NCBI GenBank assembly: GCA_022702125.1
Contig: JAKOND010000021.1
Coordinates: 1-64,000, forward strand
DNA length: 64,000 bases
Reading direction: 5' to 3'
From: Burkholderiaceae bacterium
Lineage (GTDB): Bacteria; Pseudomonadota; Gammaproteobacteria; Burkholderiales; Burkholderiaceae_C
Position numbers and translations under genes: made by a program. The notes beneath the pieces were generated by a model. That model saw nothing but the letters and a program-made list of their open reading frames with translations. It had not been told where the DNA came from and made no database searches. Positions 38,432 through 48,500 of the stretch are shown here, piece by piece. How positions within the stretch are numbered: position 1 is the first letter of the stretch; every line of letters starts with the position of its first letter.

Positions 38432-40396
38432 GTGCCTGCCCTTCTCGACCGCAGCCTCGATGCGTACGGCGCCTGGCGCCACGACACGGCGGAACGCCTG
38501 GACCGGCTGCAGCACTGGCTCGACGCGCACCGGCTGTCCGACACGGCCACGCAGTCCCCGTTGCGCCGGGTGGTGCAGTGGCTGCAGGACGACCGGCTGC
38601 TGGTGGCCTTCGTGGCCGAGTTCTCGCGCGGCAAGTCCGAGCTGATCAACGCGCTGCTGTTCGCCGGCAGCGGGCAGCGCATCGTGCCGGCGCGCGCCGG
38701 GCGCACCACCATGTGCCCGACCGAATTCGGCTACGACGCCGCGCTGCCGCCCTGCATCCGGCTGCTGCCGATCGACAGCCGGCTCGACCCCCGGCCGCTG
38801 TCCGCGTGGCGCGCCGAGCCGGAGGCCTGGACCCGGTTGCCGCTCGACCCGGCCGATCCGCCGCGCATGGCCGCCGTGATGGAGCGGGTGGCCCAGGTGC
38901 GCCGGATGCCGGTGGCCGCGGCCCGGGCGCTGGGCTTCTGGGACGACGAGGCGCCCGCGTCGCAGCCGGTGCCCGACGCCCGGGGCCAGGTCGAGGTGCC
39001 GATGTGGCGCCACGCGCTGGTCAACATCGACCATCCGCTGCTGCGGCGGGGCCTGGTGGTGCTGGACACGCCGGGCCTCAACGCGGTCGGCGTCGAGCCC
39101 GAACTGACGCTCGACCTGCGCGCCCATGCGCATGCGGTGGTGTTCGTGCTGGGTGCCGACATCGGCGTGTCGCGGTCGGACCTGGCGCTGTGGCGCGACC
39201 AGCTGGCGCCGTCCGCCGGCCGGGCCGACACCCGCCTCGCGGTGCTCAACAAGTCCGATCTGCTGCGCGACCCGCTGGGCACGCCGCAGCAGGCGCAGAC
39301 GGCCATCGCCCGGCAGCTGGCCAGCGTGGCCGCGCTGCTGGGCGTGCCGCCCGCGCGGGTGCTGCCGGTGTCGGCGCGCGACGGGCTGGTCGCCCGCATC
39401 GCCGGCGACGAGGCGGCCCTGCAGGCCAGCGGTCTGACGGCGCTGGAGGCGCATCTGGCCGACGAACTGCTCGGCCGCCGACGCGCGCTGCTGCGCGAAG
39501 CGGTCGCCGCCCTGGTCGACGAACTGCGCGCCGGCGCGGCGCGGCAGGCCAACATCCAGCGCCGCGACCTCGACGAGCAGGCGCTGGAGCTGCGTGCGTT
39601 GCGCGGCAAGAACAGCGGCGTGATCGCCGGCATGCGCGAGCGGGTGCAGTCCGAGCAGCGGGCCTTCGACACCGGCCAGACGCGCATCCACAGCATCCGC
39701 ACGGTGCATGCGCGGATGCTGCGCGACTGCCTCGCGCCGCTCGATCCCGAGGTCGCGCAGCCGGTGCTGGCCGAGCTGTCCGCCGTGCTGCAGCGCGGCG
39801 GTCTGAAGCTGGGCATCGGCCGCCGGTACGAGCAGGCCGTCGACCGGCTGGCGGCGCAGCTGCAGCAGGCCGCCACCGGCGCGGCCGAACTCCACACGAT
39901 GCTCGACGCCAGCTTCCGCGGGCTCAATGCCGGCCTGGGCTTTTCGCTGCAGGCGGGCGCCGCGCCGTCGCTGGCGCGCCAGTCCGAGGAGCTGCGCCGG
40001 ACGGCCGGCGAGCTGCTGCCCCACCTGGACCTGACCCAGCGCCTGCGGCTGGCGCAGCCCGCGTTCGCCGCGCGCATGGCGAAGACGCTGGACGACCGGG
40101 TGCAGGCCCTCTTCGCCGACGCGCGCGCCGACCTCGCCGCCTGGGGCCGTTCCGCGATCGAACCGCTGCGCGGCCAGCTCGACGCGCGGCGCGCCGTCTT
40201 CCTGCGCCGCATCGACGCGCTCGACCGCATCCGCGAGGCGGCGTCGGGCCTGGACGAACGGCTGCAGGACATCGACGGGCAGATCGCCGCGCTGGCCGCC
40301 GCCGAGCGGCAGCTGTACGGGCTGCTCGACGCGCTGGTCGGCCTGCCGCCCGCCGCTCCGGCGCAGGCCGCGCCCGCCACCGGCACCGCCCCATGA
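38432..40396 (+). CDS. Dynamin-like GTPase
   Basis: A 654-residue large GTPase of the bacterial dynamin group, probably membrane-remodelling or membrane-stress related. The G domain (about 60-330) has a P-loop AEFSRGKSELINALL in which the first Gly of GxxxxGKS is Ala, G3 LDTPGLN, and G4 LNKSD; the rest is long alpha-helix, as in dynamin stalks (for example QANIQRRDLDEQALELRALR). The start was set at the GTG 38432 (VPALLDRSLDAYGAWR), which matches the expected N-terminus; the open frame extends to a GTG at 38327, across sequence resembling an intergenic repeat. It overlaps mutY by four bases. Confidence 0.82.
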   Translation: MPALLDRSLDAYGAWRHDTAERLDRLQHWLDAHRLSDTATQSPLRRVVQWLQDDRLLVAFVAEFSRGKSELINALLFAGSGQRIVPARAGRTTMCPTEFGYDAALPPCIRLLPIDSRLDPRPLSAWRAEPEAWTRLPLDPADPPRMAAVMERVAQVRRMPVAAARALGFWDDEAPASQPVPDARGQVEVPMWRHALVNIDHPLLRRGLVVLDTPGLNAVGVEPELTLDLRAHAHAVVFVLGADIGVSRSDLALWRDQLAPSAGRADTRLAVLNKSDLLRDPLGTPQQAQTAIARQLASVAALLGVPPARVLPVSARDGLVARIAGDEAALQASGLTALEAHLADELLGRRRALLREAVAALVDELRAGAARQANIQRRDLDEQALELRALRGKNSGVIAGMRERVQSEQRAFDTGQTRIHSIRTVHARMLRDCLAPLDPEVAQPVLAELSAVLQRGGLKLGIGRRYEQAVDRLAAQLQQAATGAAELHTMLDASFRGLNAGLGFSLQAGAAPSLARQSEELRRTAGELLPHLDLTQRLRLAQPAFAARMAKTLDDRVQALFADARADLAAWGRSAIEPLRGQLDARRAVFLRRIDALDRIREAASGLDERLQDIDGQIAALAAAERQLYGLLDALVGLPPAAPAQAAPATGTAP

Positions 40397-41496
40397 CCCC
40401 CGCCCTGCACGACGCGCCCGCTCCGCAGGCGCCCGCCGCCCCGTCCGCCGTCCGCGCCGCCTTCGCGCCCGCCGTCGTCGACTGGCAGCGCCACCACGGC
40501 CGGCACACGCTGCCCTGGCAGAACACCCGCGACCCGTACCGCGTCTGGCTGTCGGAAATCATGCTGCAGCAGACCCAGGTGGCCACGGTGATCGGCTACT
40601 ACGACCGTTTCCTGGCGCGCTTCCCCACCGTGGCCGACCTCGCCGCCGCGCCGGCCGATGCGGTGATGGGCCTGTGGGCCGGCCTGGGCTACTACAGCCG
40701 GGCGCGCAACCTGCACGCCTGCGCGCAGCAGGTGGTGGAGCGCTTCGGCGGCGCCTTCCCGCGCACCGCCGAGCAGCTGCAGACGCTGCCGGGCATCGGC
40801 CGGTCGACCGCGGCGGCGATCTCGTCCTTCTGCTTCGGCGAGCGGGTCGCGATCCTCGACGCCAACGTCAAGCGGGTGCTGACCCGGGTGCTGGGCTTCG
40901 GCGGCGACCTGGCGTCGGGCGCGAACGAGCGGGCGCTCTGGGCCGAGGCCACCGCGCTGCTGCCGGCCGCCGACCGCCTGGCCGACGACACCATGCCGCG
41001 CTACACCCAGGGCCTGATGGACCTGGGCGCCACCGTCTGCCTGCCGCGCCGGCCGATGTGCCTGCTCTGCCCGGCGCAGCCGCTGTGCGCGGCGGCGCAC
41101 GACGGCAACCCGGAGGACTACCCGGTGCGCAGCCGCACCCTGCGCCGCACGTCCGAGTCCTGGTGGCTGCTGCTGGCGACCGACGGCCAGGGCCGGCGCT
41201 GGCTGCAGCGCCGGCCGCCGACCGGCATCTGGGCCGGCCTGCATTGCCCGCCGGCCTTCGCCAGCCGCGAGGCGCTGGACGCGGCGCTGCCGGCCGAGGC
41301 GCGGGCCGAGGCGCGCGAGTTGCCGTCCTTGCTGCATGTGCTGACGCACAAGGACCTGCATCTGCATGCGATCGAGGTGCGGCTGGCGGACGGCCGTCGA
41401 CCGGAGGGCGAGGGCGGCTGGACCACGCCCGAGGCGGAGCGGGCGCTGGGCCTGCCGGCGCCGGTGCGCAAGCTGCTGGACGCCCGGCGCGCCTGA
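40393..41496 (+). CDS. mutY: Adenine DNA glycosylase MutY
   Basis: Removes adenine mispaired with 8-oxoguanine, the partner activity of MutM encoded just upstream. The 367-residue product has the HhH-GPD core: WLSEIMLQQTQVATVIGYY (catalytic Glu in SEIMLQQT near 55), the helix-hairpin-helix LPGIGRSTAAAISSFCFG (about 132-149), the catalytic Asp in AILDANVKRVLTR (near 156), and the 4Fe-4S Cys set CLPRRPMCLLCPAQPLC (about 216-232). The C-terminal NUDIX-like domain starts near 255 and recognises 8-oxoguanine. The ATG overlaps the dynamin-like stop, so the glycosylase is translationally coupled to it. Confidence 0.97.
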   Translation: MTPALHDAPAPQAPAAPSAVRAAFAPAVVDWQRHHGRHTLPWQNTRDPYRVWLSEIMLQQTQVATVIGYYDRFLARFPTVADLAAAPADAVMGLWAGLGYYSRARNLHACAQQVVERFGGAFPRTAEQLQTLPGIGRSTAAAISSFCFGERVAILDANVKRVLTRVLGFGGDLASGANERALWAEATALLPAADRLADDTMPRYTQGLMDLGATVCLPRRPMCLLCPAQPLCAAAHDGNPEDYPVRSRTLRRTSESWWLLLATDGQGRRWLQRRPPTGIWAGLHCPPAFASREALDAALPAEARAEARELPSLLHVLTHKDLHLHAIEVRLADGRRPEGEGGWTTPEAERALGLPAPVRKLLDARRA

Positions 41497-41552
41497 GGCC
41501 GACGTCCCACCCGCCGAAAGCCCGCTAGGCCCAGGTGTTACCTTGGCTGCCA

Positions 41553-41569
41553 GCTATGTTTTCAATAGC
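41553..41569. repeat. GCTAT...ATAGC intergenic hairpin element, copy 3
   Basis: GCTATGTTTTCAATAGC has perfect five-base arms around a seven-base loop and is preceded by CTGCCA. It lies between the stops of the convergent mutY (41496) and rapZ (41584) genes, the same kind of place as copies 1 and 2. Confidence 0.6.
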
Positions 41570-41583
41570 GCGATGCCGCAGGG

Positions 41584-42504
41584 TCAGGCCTGCCGCGCAT
41601 CGAGCTCCCGGTGCCGGCACAGCGTCAGCTGCGACGCGGAGAAGGCCGCGGCCAGCCGCTCGACCAGGTAGACCGACCGGTGCTGCCCGCCGGTGCAACC
41701 CACGCCCACGGTGACGTAGCTGCGCCGGTTCTGCGCCAGCGCCGGCAGCCAGTGCTCCAGGAAGCCGTGGATGTCGCGGAACATGCGCTCGGCCTCCGGA
41801 TCGCGCTGCAGGAAATCGACCACCGGCTGGTCGCGCCCGGTCAGGTCGCGCAGCGCGGGTTCGTAGTGCGGATTGGGCAGCATCCGCACGTCGAAGATGT
41901 AGTCCGCGTCCACCGGGATGCCGCGCTTGAAGGCGAAGGACTCGAAGACCAGCGTCAGCCGGCTGCCCGGCGCGGTGACGATGGTCTGCACGTAGTCGAG
42001 CAGCTGGGCGGGCCGCATCAGGCTCGAATCGATGACGTGCGACTGCTCGCGCAGGTCCACCAGCAGCTCGCGCTCCAGCCGGATCGCCTGCACCAGCGCC
42101 CGGCGCTGGTAGACCACCGCGTCGCCCGACAGCGGATGGCGGCGGCGCGTCTCGGAATAGCGACGCACCAGCGTGTCGGTGGTGGCGTCGAGGAACACCA
42201 TGCGCACCTGCAGGCCGCGGGCGCGCAGGGTGTCGAGGTGGTGGGGCAGGGCGGGCAGCGAACTCGCGCTGCGCACGTCCACCGCGATGGCCACGCGGCC
42301 CGAGACCTTGTTGCCCGGCGGCAGCGCGCCGCTGGTCTCCAGTTGCTGCGCCAGCTCGGCGCTGTTGCGTTCCTGCAGCTCGATGAAGGGCAGCAGCAGT
42401 TCGGGCGGCAGGTTGTCCACGCAGTAGAAACCCGCGTCCTCCAGCGCATGCAGCGCAACCGATTTGCCCGATCCGGACATGCCGGTAATGAGCACGATGT
42501 CCAT
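41584..42504 (-). CDS. rapZ: RNase adapter / nucleotide-binding protein RapZ
   Basis: In E. coli RapZ binds small RNA GlmZ and guides RNase E, so controlling glucosamine-6-phosphate synthesis. The 306-residue product has Walker A GMSGSGKS (residues 8-15), [16 protein letters not shown], the [18 protein letters not shown] middle part and the C-terminal RNA-binding [18 protein letters not shown] (about 268-285). The usual upstream neighbours hprK and ptsN are absent; recN lies directly before it. It converges on mutY. Whether the sRNA partner exists in this genus is not known. Confidence 0.93.
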   Translation of the reverse strand: MDIVLITGMSGSGKSVALHALEDAGFYCVDNLPPELLLPFIELQERNSAELAQQLETSGALPPGNKVSGRVAIAVDVRSASSLPALPHHLDTLRARGLQVRMVFLDATTDTLVRRYSETRRRHPLSGDAVVYQRRALVQAIRLERELLVDLREQSHVIDSSLMRPAQLLDYVQTIVTAPGSRLTLVFESFAFKRGIPVDADYIFDVRMLPNPHYEPALRDLTGRDQPVVDFLQRDPEAERMFRDIHGFLEHWLPALAQNRRSYVTVGVGCTGGQHRSVYLVERLAAAFSASQLTLCRHRELDARQA

Positions 42505-42643
42505 CGCGACCGATCCTTTCGTTGGGTGCCTGCGCGGCCCGCATGCGATTCGCAGGCCGCAGCGGGCGGAAATGGTGAATGGGTGGGCGGGCGGCCGGCC
42601 GGCCGGGACGGGCGGCGCGGATCCGTTCCGCGACGATCCTGCG

Positions 42644-44335
42644 TCAGCTCCGCACCGGCGCGGCGTCCTGCACCGCACGGTCGAGCATCTCACGGGCGTG
42701 TGCCAGACTCGTGTCCGAACGTCGCTCGCCCGCCAGCATGCGCGCGATCTCGGCGATGCGCGCGTCGCGGCCGACCGAGACCACGGTGCTGACGGTGGCG
42801 GCGCCGTCGCGCTGCTTGGCCACCACCAGGTGCGCGTCGGCGCAGGCCGCCACCTGCGGCAGGTGGGTCACGGCCAGCACCTGCCGGTCGCGGCCCAGGC
42901 GCTGCATCAGCCGGCCGACCGTCTCGGCCACCGCGCCGCCGACGCCCGAATCCACCTCGTCGAAGATCAGCGTCTGCGCGGTGCCGAGCTGGCTGGTGGT
43001 GACCGCGATGGCCAGCGCGATGCGCGAGAGCTCGCCGCCCGAGGCGACCTTGCCGACCGGCCGCGGCGTGCTGCCGGCGTGGCCCGCCACCAGGAAGGCC
43101 ACGTCCTCCAGGCCGCTGGCGGTCGGCGGGTCGTGCGGCTGGAGCGCCACCTCGAAGCGGCCGCCCTCCATGCCCAGGCCCTGCATCGCGGTGGTGATTT
43201 CCTTCGACAGGCGCGGCGCGGCGCGCACGCGGGCGGCCGACACCTGGCGCGCCTGCGCGGCGAAGGCCTTGCGCGCGGCCGCCTCGGCGGCTTCGAGCGC
43301 GTCGAGGTCGGCGGCGGCGTCGAGCGCGGCGAGTTCCTGCCGCCAGCCGGCCAGCAGCGCCGGCAGCTCCGCCGGCGTGCGCTTGTAGCGCCGGGCCAGC
43401 GAGATCCAGGACGCCAGCCGCTCGTCGAGCACCGCCAGCGCCTGCGGGTCGGGGTCGGTGCGGCGCAGGTAGGCGCCGAGCGAATGCACCGCGTCCTCGG
43501 CCTGCGCCAGGCTGGAGGCCAGCACCTCGGCCGCCGCGCGGAAATCGGGCTCCAGGTGCTCCTGCGACTGCAGCGCCGCCAGCGCGCGCGACAGGCCCGC
43601 GGTGGCGCCGCCGGACCCGTCGTCGTCGCTGCCGCCCTCGAGCGCCCGGACCGCCTCCTGCGCCGCGTCGATCAGCGACTGGGCGTTGGACAGGCGGGTG
43701 TGGCGGGCGTTGAGGTCCTCCCATTCGTCGGCGCCGGGCGCGAGCTTGTCGACCTCGCCGATCTGCCAGGCCAGCCGCTCCTGCTCGCGCTGCAGCGAAT
43801 CCTGCGCGGCGCGGGCCGCGTCGAGCGCGCGCTGCGCCTCGCGCCAGGCCTGCCAGGCGCGCGCCATCGGCTGGGTGTCGATGCCGCCGTAGGCGTCGAG
43901 CAGGCCGCGCACCGCCTCGGGCCGGGTCAGCGTCTGCCAGGCGTGCTGGCCGTGGATGTCGAGCATGCGGCCGCCCACCTCGCGCAGCTGCGCGGCGGTG
44001 GCCGGGCTGCCGTTGATCCAGGCGCGGCTCTTGCCCTGCGCGTCGATGGTTCGGCGCAGCAGCAGCGTGCCGTCGGGCGTGTCGAAGCCGGCGTCGTCGA
44101 GCCAGCCGCGCAGGTGCTCGGCGCCGTCGAACTCGGCGGCGATGTCGGCGCGCTGGGCGCCCTCGCGCACCACGCCGGCATCGGCCCGGCTGCCGAGGGC
44201 CATCTGCAGCGCGTCCACCAGGATCGACTTGCCGGCGCCGGTCTCGCCGGTCAGCGCGCTGAAGCCGGCGGCCAGGTCCAGCCCCAGTTCCTTGACGATC
44301 ACGAAATCGCGCAGCGAGATGCGACGCAACGCCAT
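42644..44335 (-). CDS. recN: DNA repair protein RecN
   Basis: SMC-like ATPase acting in double-strand-break repair. The 563-residue product has an N-terminal ATP-binding half with [16 protein letters not shown] and Walker [10 protein letters not shown] (about 30-38), a long coiled-coil middle (about 150-350) with many Ala, Leu, Arg and Glu, and a C-terminal half with the signature [13 protein letters not shown] (about 433-445) and Walker [13 protein letters not shown]. Length is near the family norm (about 550). It lies 66 bases after nadK and is followed by rapZ. In E. coli recN is under LexA control; no LexA box was seen upstream. Confidence 0.96.
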   Translation of the reverse strand: MALRRISLRDFVIVKELGLDLAAGFSALTGETGAGKSILVDALQMALGSRADAGVVREGAQRADIAAEFDGAEHLRGWLDDAGFDTPDGTLLLRRTIDAQGKSRAWINGSPATAAQLREVGGRMLDIHGQHAWQTLTRPEAVRGLLDAYGGIDTQPMARAWQAWREAQRALDAARAAQDSLQREQERLAWQIGEVDKLAPGADEWEDLNARHTRLSNAQSLIDAAQEAVRALEGGSDDDGSGGATAGLSRALAALQSQEHLEPDFRAAAEVLASSLAQAEDAVHSLGAYLRRTDPDPQALAVLDERLASWISLARRYKRTPAELPALLAGWRQELAALDAAADLDALEAAEAAARKAFAAQARQVSAARVRAAPRLSKEITTAMQGLGMEGGRFEVALQPHDPPTASGLEDVAFLVAGHAGSTPRPVGKVASGGELSRIALAIAVTTSQLGTAQTLIFDEVDSGVGGAVAETVGRLMQRLGRDRQVLAVTHLPQVAACADAHLVVAKQRDGAATVSTVVSVGRDARIAEIARMLAGERRSDTSLAHAREMLDRAVQDAAPVRS

Positions 44336-44401
44336 GTCAGGCCTCCTCCTGCCCGGAAACGGGGGAACCCGCGACGACCGCGCGGCCGGTGCGGCGGCCC
44401 C

Positions 44402-45301
44402 TCACTGGCCGCCCTCGTTCCAGTGCAGCTTCTGGCGCAGCGTGTCGAAATAGCTCCAGCCCTGCGGATGCAGGAAGCAGGACCGGTGCTCCGAGCGGCG
44501 CACCACGATGCGGTCGCCGTGCTGCAGCGAGGCGAGCGACTGCATGTCGAAGTTGGCGGCGATGTCGCGCCCGGCCACGATCGTCACCTCGACCACCGCG
44601 CTGTCGGGCAGCACGATCGGCCGGTTCGACAGCATGTGCGGCGCGATCGGCACCATGATCCAGCCCGCCACCGACGGGTGCAGGATCGGGCCGCCGGCCG
44701 ACATCGCGTAGGCGGTCGAGCCGGTCGGGGTGGCGATGATCAGGCCGTCGGCCCGCTGGTTGGCCATGAAGTGGCCGTCGATGGTGATCCGCAGCTCGAC
44801 CATGCCCGAGGTGCCGCCCCGGTTGACCACCACGTCGTTGAGCGCCAGCGCCTCGAAGACGCATTCCTCGCCGCGCATCACGCAGGTCTGGATCAGGCTG
44901 CGGAACTCGCGGGTGTACTCGCCCGCGAGCATCGGCGCGAGCGTGGCCTGGTAGTTCTCCAGGCGGATGTCGGTCACGAAGCCGACGCGGCCCTGGTTGA
45001 TGCCGATGAGCGGCAGGCCGGTGTGCGCCAGCTGCCGGCCGCTGCCGAGCATCGTGCCGTCGCCGCCCACCACCAGCGCCAGGTCGCAGTCGCGGCCGAT
45101 GTCCTGCACCGTGCGCACCGGATAGGCATCCCGCAGCCCGGTGTAGTGCGCCGTGTCATGCTCCAGCGACACCTCGCATCCCCGGCGCTGCAGGAAGTCG
45201 GCGATGTCCGCCATCAGGCTGCGCGAGGCGGCCGTCGCCTCGCGGTTGCCGGGCGTCTGGTACTTGCCGATCAAGGCCACATGCCGGAAGGTGGAATTCA
45301 T
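44402..45301 (-). CDS. nadK: NAD kinase
   Basis: Phosphorylates NAD+ to NADP+. The 299-residue product shows the conserved GGDGTML motif (about 78-84, Asp general base), the [11 protein letters not shown] stretch, [20 protein letters not shown] (about 152-171) and the substrate-binding [19 protein letters not shown] (about 190-208). Length matches the E. coli enzyme (292). The start at 45301 lies only 28 bases from the divergent hrcA gene, and those 28 bases are strongly AT-rich, so both promoters must overlap or lie inside the neighbouring coding regions. Confidence 0.96.
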   Translation of the reverse strand: MNSTFRHVALIGKYQTPGNREATAASRSLMADIADFLQRRGCEVSLEHDTAHYTGLRDAYPVRTVQDIGRDCDLALVVGGDGTMLGSGRQLAHTGLPLIGINQGRVGFVTDIRLENYQATLAPMLAGEYTREFRSLIQTCVMRGEECVFEALALNDVVVNRGGTSGMVELRITIDGHFMANQRADGLIIATPTGSTAYAMSAGGPILHPSVAGWIMVPIAPHMLSNRPIVLPDSAVVEVTIVAGRDIAANFDMQSLASLQHGDRIVVRRSEHRSCFLHPQGWSYFDTLRQKLHWNEGGQ

Positions 45302-45329
45302 TCACAAATTACATCATTAAAATCATTCG
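45302..45329. promoter_or_regulatory. 28-base AT-rich divergent spacer nadK/hrcA
   Basis: The only sequence between two divergent start codons, about 75 % A+T in a 70 % GC genome. It has TTAAAA and TAATTT-type hexamers that could serve as -10 boxes, but there is no ribosome site before hrcA and no CIRCE element (TTAGCACTC-N9-GAGTGCTAA). Confidence 0.5.
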
Positions 45330-46340
45330 ATGATCGACGACCGGGCCAAGATGCTGCTCAAGGCGCTGGTGGAGCGCTACATTGCCGACGGCCATCCGGT
45401 GGGCTCGCGCACGCTCTCCCAGGCCTCGGGCCTGGAGCTGTCGCCGGCCACCATCCGCAACGTGATGTCCGACCTGGAGGCGCTGGGCCTGATCGCCAGC
45501 CCGCACACCTCCGCCGGCCGCATCCCGACCGCGCGCGGCTACCGCCTCTTCGTGGACACCATGCTCACCGCCAACGGCGAGCAGTTCGCGCCGCCGCCGC
45601 AGCTCGCGCCCGAGCAGCCGCGCCGCGTCATCGCCAACGCCGCCAGCCTGCTGTCGAGCCTGTCGCAGTTCGTCGGCGTGGTGAAGGCGCCCCGGCGCGC
45701 CTCGGTGTTCCGGCACATCGAGTTCCTGCGGCTGTCGGAGCGTCGCTTCCTGGTCATCATCGTCGCGCCCGACGGCGACGTGCAGAACCGGGTCATCTTC
45801 ACCGACACCGACCACACCCAGTCCCAGCTCGCCGAGGCGGCCAACTTCCTCAACGCCAATTACGCCGGCATGGCCATCGAGCAGGTCCGCGAGCGGATCA
45901 AGGTCGAGGTCGAGCAGCTGCGCGGCGAGATCGCGGGCCTGATGCAGGCCGCCGTCCACGCCAGCAGCGAGGCGATGGCGCAGGAGGACGCGGAGGACGT
46001 CGTCATCTCCGGCGAGCGCAACCTGCTCTCGGTCAGCGACTTCTCCAGCGACATGGGCCAGCTGCGCCGCGCCTTCGACCTGTTCGAGCAGAAGACGCAG
46101 CTGATGCGGCTGCTCGACGTGTCGAGCCAGGCCGCCGGGGTGCGCATCTACATCGGCGGCGAGAGCCAGATCGTGCCGATCGAGGAGCTGTCGGTGGTCA
46201 GCGCGCCCTACGAGGTGGACGGCCAGATCGTCGGCACCCTGGGCGTGATCGGCCCGACCCGCATGCCGTACCACCGCATGATCCAGATCGTCGACATCAC
46301 CGCCAAGCTGGTGAGCAACGCCCTGAGCCAGCCGCGCTGA
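45330..46340 (+). CDS. hrcA: Heat-inducible transcription repressor HrcA
   Basis: Repressor of groE/dnaK heat-shock genes through the CIRCE element. The 336-residue product starts [20 protein letters not shown], followed by the winged-helix part [20 protein letters not shown] (about 24-43), then [20 protein letters not shown], a GAF-like core and a C-terminal dimerisation region ending [17 protein letters not shown]-like (here [10 protein letters not shown]). Length matches the family. It is divergent from nadK. No CIRCE lies in front, so it is not visibly self-regulated from this spacer. Confidence 0.96.
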   Translation: MIDDRAKMLLKALVERYIADGHPVGSRTLSQASGLELSPATIRNVMSDLEALGLIASPHTSAGRIPTARGYRLFVDTMLTANGEQFAPPPQLAPEQPRRVIANAASLLSSLSQFVGVVKAPRRASVFRHIEFLRLSERRFLVIIVAPDGDVQNRVIFTDTDHTQSQLAEAANFLNANYAGMAIEQVRERIKVEVEQLRGEIAGLMQAAVHASSEAMAQEDAEDVVISGERNLLSVSDFSSDMGQLRRAFDLFEQKTQLMRLLDVSSQAAGVRIYIGGESQIVPIEELSVVSAPYEVDGQIVGTLGVIGPTRMPYHRMIQIVDITAKLVSNALSQPR

Positions 46341-46412
46341 CGCCGCGCGTCCGGCCGTCGCGGCGACCGATGCGGATATTCCCCTGGAACGGACCCTGAA
46401 TTGGCTTCCTAG

Positions 46413-46441
46413 TTGTACGATGACTGATAACTCGCTACAGT
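46413..46441 (+). promoter_or_regulatory. Candidate sigma-70 promoter before the Bug/kdgD pair
   Basis: TTGTAC (46413-46418) and TACAGT (46436-46441) are 17 bases apart in an AT-richer patch, 49 bases before the ATG at 46491. An overlapping choice is TTGGCT (46401) with TGATAA (46425). The patch also contains GTTGTACGATGAC, which could be a regulator site. Confidence 0.5.
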
Positions 46442-46490
46442 AGCGGCTACCCCCCGCCGAGGTGGGACCGCCGACATCCAGGAGACAACC

Positions 46491-47480
46491 ATGCCCATTT
46501 CACGTCGCCATCTGCTGACCTCCGTCCTGCCCGGCCTGGGGGCCGTGGCCGCCGGTTCGCGGGCCGGCACCGCCTTCGCGGCCGATGCCTATCCCGCGCG
46601 CCCGATCAAGCTCGTCGTGCCGTACCCGCCCGGCGGGTCGTCGGACATCATCGCTCGCGCGATCAGCCAGTCGCTGTCGGAATCGCTCAAGCAGTCGGTG
46701 ATCGTGGAGAACAAGCCCGGCGCCAACGGCAACCTCGGCGCGGATTTCGTCGCCAAGTCGGCGCCCGACGGCTACACCCTGCTGCTGTGCGACGTGGGCG
46801 CGCTGTCGATCAGCCCCTCGGTCTACACCAAGCTGCCGTTCGACCCGTCGAAGGACCTGCGCGGCGTGACCATGCTCGCGTACTCGCCCCACCTGCTGGT
46901 GGTGCATCCCTCGGTCAAGGCATCCAACCTGCAGGAGCTGGTGGCGCTGTCGAAGACCTCGGACCTCAACTTCGCCGTCACCGCCTCGGGCAGCGCGCCG
47001 CACCTGGCGGGCGTCGCCCTGCAGCGCGCGACCAACGCCAAGTGGGAGTACGTGCCCTACAAGGGGGGCGTGCAGTCCATCCAGGACACGGTGGCCGGCC
47101 AGACCCAGGTGCTGATGAACGGGATGCTCGCCACGCTGCCGCACGTGCGCAGCGGCAAGCTCAAGCTCCTGGCCGTCTCCAAGAGCACCCGCATGCCGCT
47201 GGTGGGCGACGTGCCCACCATCGCCGAGCAGGGCGTGCCGGGCTTCGAGTCCGGCACCTGGCAGGGCGTCATGGCCGCCAAGGGCACGCCCGACGCGATC
47301 GTCGCCCGCCTGAACCAGGAGCTGATCCGCGCCATCCGCACGCCCGACATCCGCTCGCGCCTGGCGGGGCAGGGCGCCGAGGTGACCACCATGGCGCCCC
47401 AGGAGCTGGAGCAGTTCTTCAACAAGGAACGCGCCCGCTGGGCCAAGGTCGTCGCCGACGCGCAGATCAAGCTCGACTGA
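46491..47480 (+). CDS. Bug-family (TctC-like) periplasmic binding protein
   Basis: A 329-residue periplasmic receptor of the tripartite-tricarboxylate/Bug family, greatly expanded in Burkholderiales. The signal peptide [20 protein letters not shown] has an SRRxLL twin-arginine-like start; the mature part opens [19 protein letters not shown], then [20 protein letters not shown] and [14 protein letters not shown], the loops that hold a carboxylate ligand. No membrane partner genes (TctA/TctB) adjoin. It is followed by kdgD after 95 bases, so the ligand may be a sugar acid such as glucarate or galactarate; this is inferred from the pair. Confidence 0.92.
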   Translation: MPISRRHLLTSVLPGLGAVAAGSRAGTAFAADAYPARPIKLVVPYPPGGSSDIIARAISQSLSESLKQSVIVENKPGANGNLGADFVAKSAPDGYTLLLCDVGALSISPSVYTKLPFDPSKDLRGVTMLAYSPHLLVVHPSVKASNLQELVALSKTSDLNFAVTASGSAPHLAGVALQRATNAKWEYVPYKGGVQSIQDTVAGQTQVLMNGMLATLPHVRSGKLKLLAVSKSTRMPLVGDVPTIAEQGVPGFESGTWQGVMAAKGTPDAIVARLNQELIRAIRTPDIRSRLAGQGAEVTTMAPQELEQFFNKERARWAKVVADAQIKLD

Positions 47481-47506
47481 CCCGGCCGCGCCGCGATCCG
47501 TTTCCC

Positions 47507-47539
47507 CGCTTTCCCGCTTTCCCGCTTTCCCGCTCTTCC
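47507..47539 (+). repeat. Tandem CGCTTTCC repeat in pyrimidine-rich leader
   Basis: Three perfect 8-base units (47507-47530) plus one degenerate unit lie in the 95-base gap before kdgD. From 47499 to the kdgD ATG almost every base is C or T, so there is no purine-rich ribosome site. Confidence 0.75.
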
Positions 47540-47575
47540 CGTCCCTTTCTCCACCAACCCCACCGGTCCCCTTCC

Positions 47576-48493
47576 ATGAGCTACACCCCGCAAGACCTCA
47601 AGACCATCATGGGCTCCGGCCTGCTGTCCTTCCCGGTGACCGATTTCACCGCCGAAGGCGACTTCGACAAGGCCGGCTACGAGAAGCGCCTCGAATGGCT
47701 CGCGCCCTACGGCGCCACCGCGCTCTTCGCGGCCGGCGGCACGGGCGAGTTCTTCTCGCTCACCCCCGACGAGTACCCCACCATCATCAAGACCGCGGTC
47801 GACGTCTGCCGCGGCACGGTGCCCATCATCGCCGGCGCCGGCGGCCCCACCCGCCAGACCATCCAGTACGCCCAGGCCGCCGAGAAGGCCGGCGCCCACG
47901 GCATCCTGCTGATGCCCCACTACCTGACCGAAGCCGGCCAGGAAGGCCTCTTCCAGCACGTCAAGGCCATCTGCGACAGCGTGGACTTCGGCGTCATCAT
48001 CTACAACCGCGCCCAGGCCCGCTACAGCCCCGACACCCTCGCGCGCCTGGCCGACGCCTGCCCGAACCTGGTCGGCTTCAAGGACGGCGTGGGCGACATC
48101 GAGGCGATGGTCTCGGTCTACCAGAAGATGGGCGACCGCTTCAGCTACCTCGGCGGCCTGCCCACGGCCGAGGTCTACGCCGCGGCCTACAAGGCCCTCG
48201 GCACGCCCGTGTACTCGTCGGCGGTCTTCAACTTCATCCCGAAGACGGCGATGGAGTTCTACGAGGCGGTGCGCACCGACGACCTGCCGACGCAGCACCG
48301 GCTGCTCAAGGACTTCTTCATGCCCTACCTCGACATCCGCAACAAGATGGCGGGCTACGCGGTGAGCATCGTCAAGGCGGGCGCGACGATCGTCGGCCAC
48401 GGCGCCGGGCCGGTGCGCCCGCCGTTGACGGACCTGAAGCCCCAGGAGGTCGAGGAACTGCGCGCCCTCATCGAGAAGCTCGGGCCGCAATAA
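47576..48493 (+). CDS. kdgD: 5-dehydro-4-deoxyglucarate dehydratase
   Basis: Class I aldolase-fold enzyme converting 5-keto-4-deoxyglucarate to 2-oxoglutarate semialdehyde, water and CO2 in glucarate/galactarate breakdown. The 305-residue product has the DapA-type core: [16 protein letters not shown] near the substrate-carboxylate loop, [20 protein letters not shown] with the catalytic Tyr, and [10 protein letters not shown] with Schiff-base Lys169. [15 protein letters not shown] near 215-230 is typical of KdgD rather than DapA. The Bug protein upstream is its likely transport partner; other pathway genes (gudD, garD, aldehyde dehydrogenase) are not in the window. A strong terminator follows. 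Confidence 0.93.
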   Translation: MSYTPQDLKTIMGSGLLSFPVTDFTAEGDFDKAGYEKRLEWLAPYGATALFAAGGTGEFFSLTPDEYPTIIKTAVDVCRGTVPIIAGAGGPTRQTIQYAQAAEKAGAHGILLMPHYLTEAGQEGLFQHVKAICDSVDFGVIIYNRAQARYSPDTLARLADACPNLVGFKDGVGDIEAMVSVYQKMGDRFSYLGGLPTAEVYAAAYKALGTPVYSSAVFNFIPKTAMEFYEAVRTDDLPTQHRLLKDFFMPYLDIRNKMAGYAVSIVKAGATIVGHGAGPVRPPLTDLKPQEVEELRALIEKLGPQ

Positions 48494-48500
48494 GCCGCCG

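Noticed and set aside
37417-41496. 1359-residue plus-strand frame ending in mutY
   Set aside because: Only the last 367 residues (from 40393) are MutY; upstream it is the wrong frame of mutM and the dynamin-like gene, so it is not a giant fusion.
45302-45329. CIRCE element at hrcA
   Set aside because: No TTAGCACTC-N9-GAGTGCTAA or close variant is present.
47507-47539. CRISPR-like repeats
   Set aside because: Eight-base direct tandem units without spacers; a simple tandem repeat.
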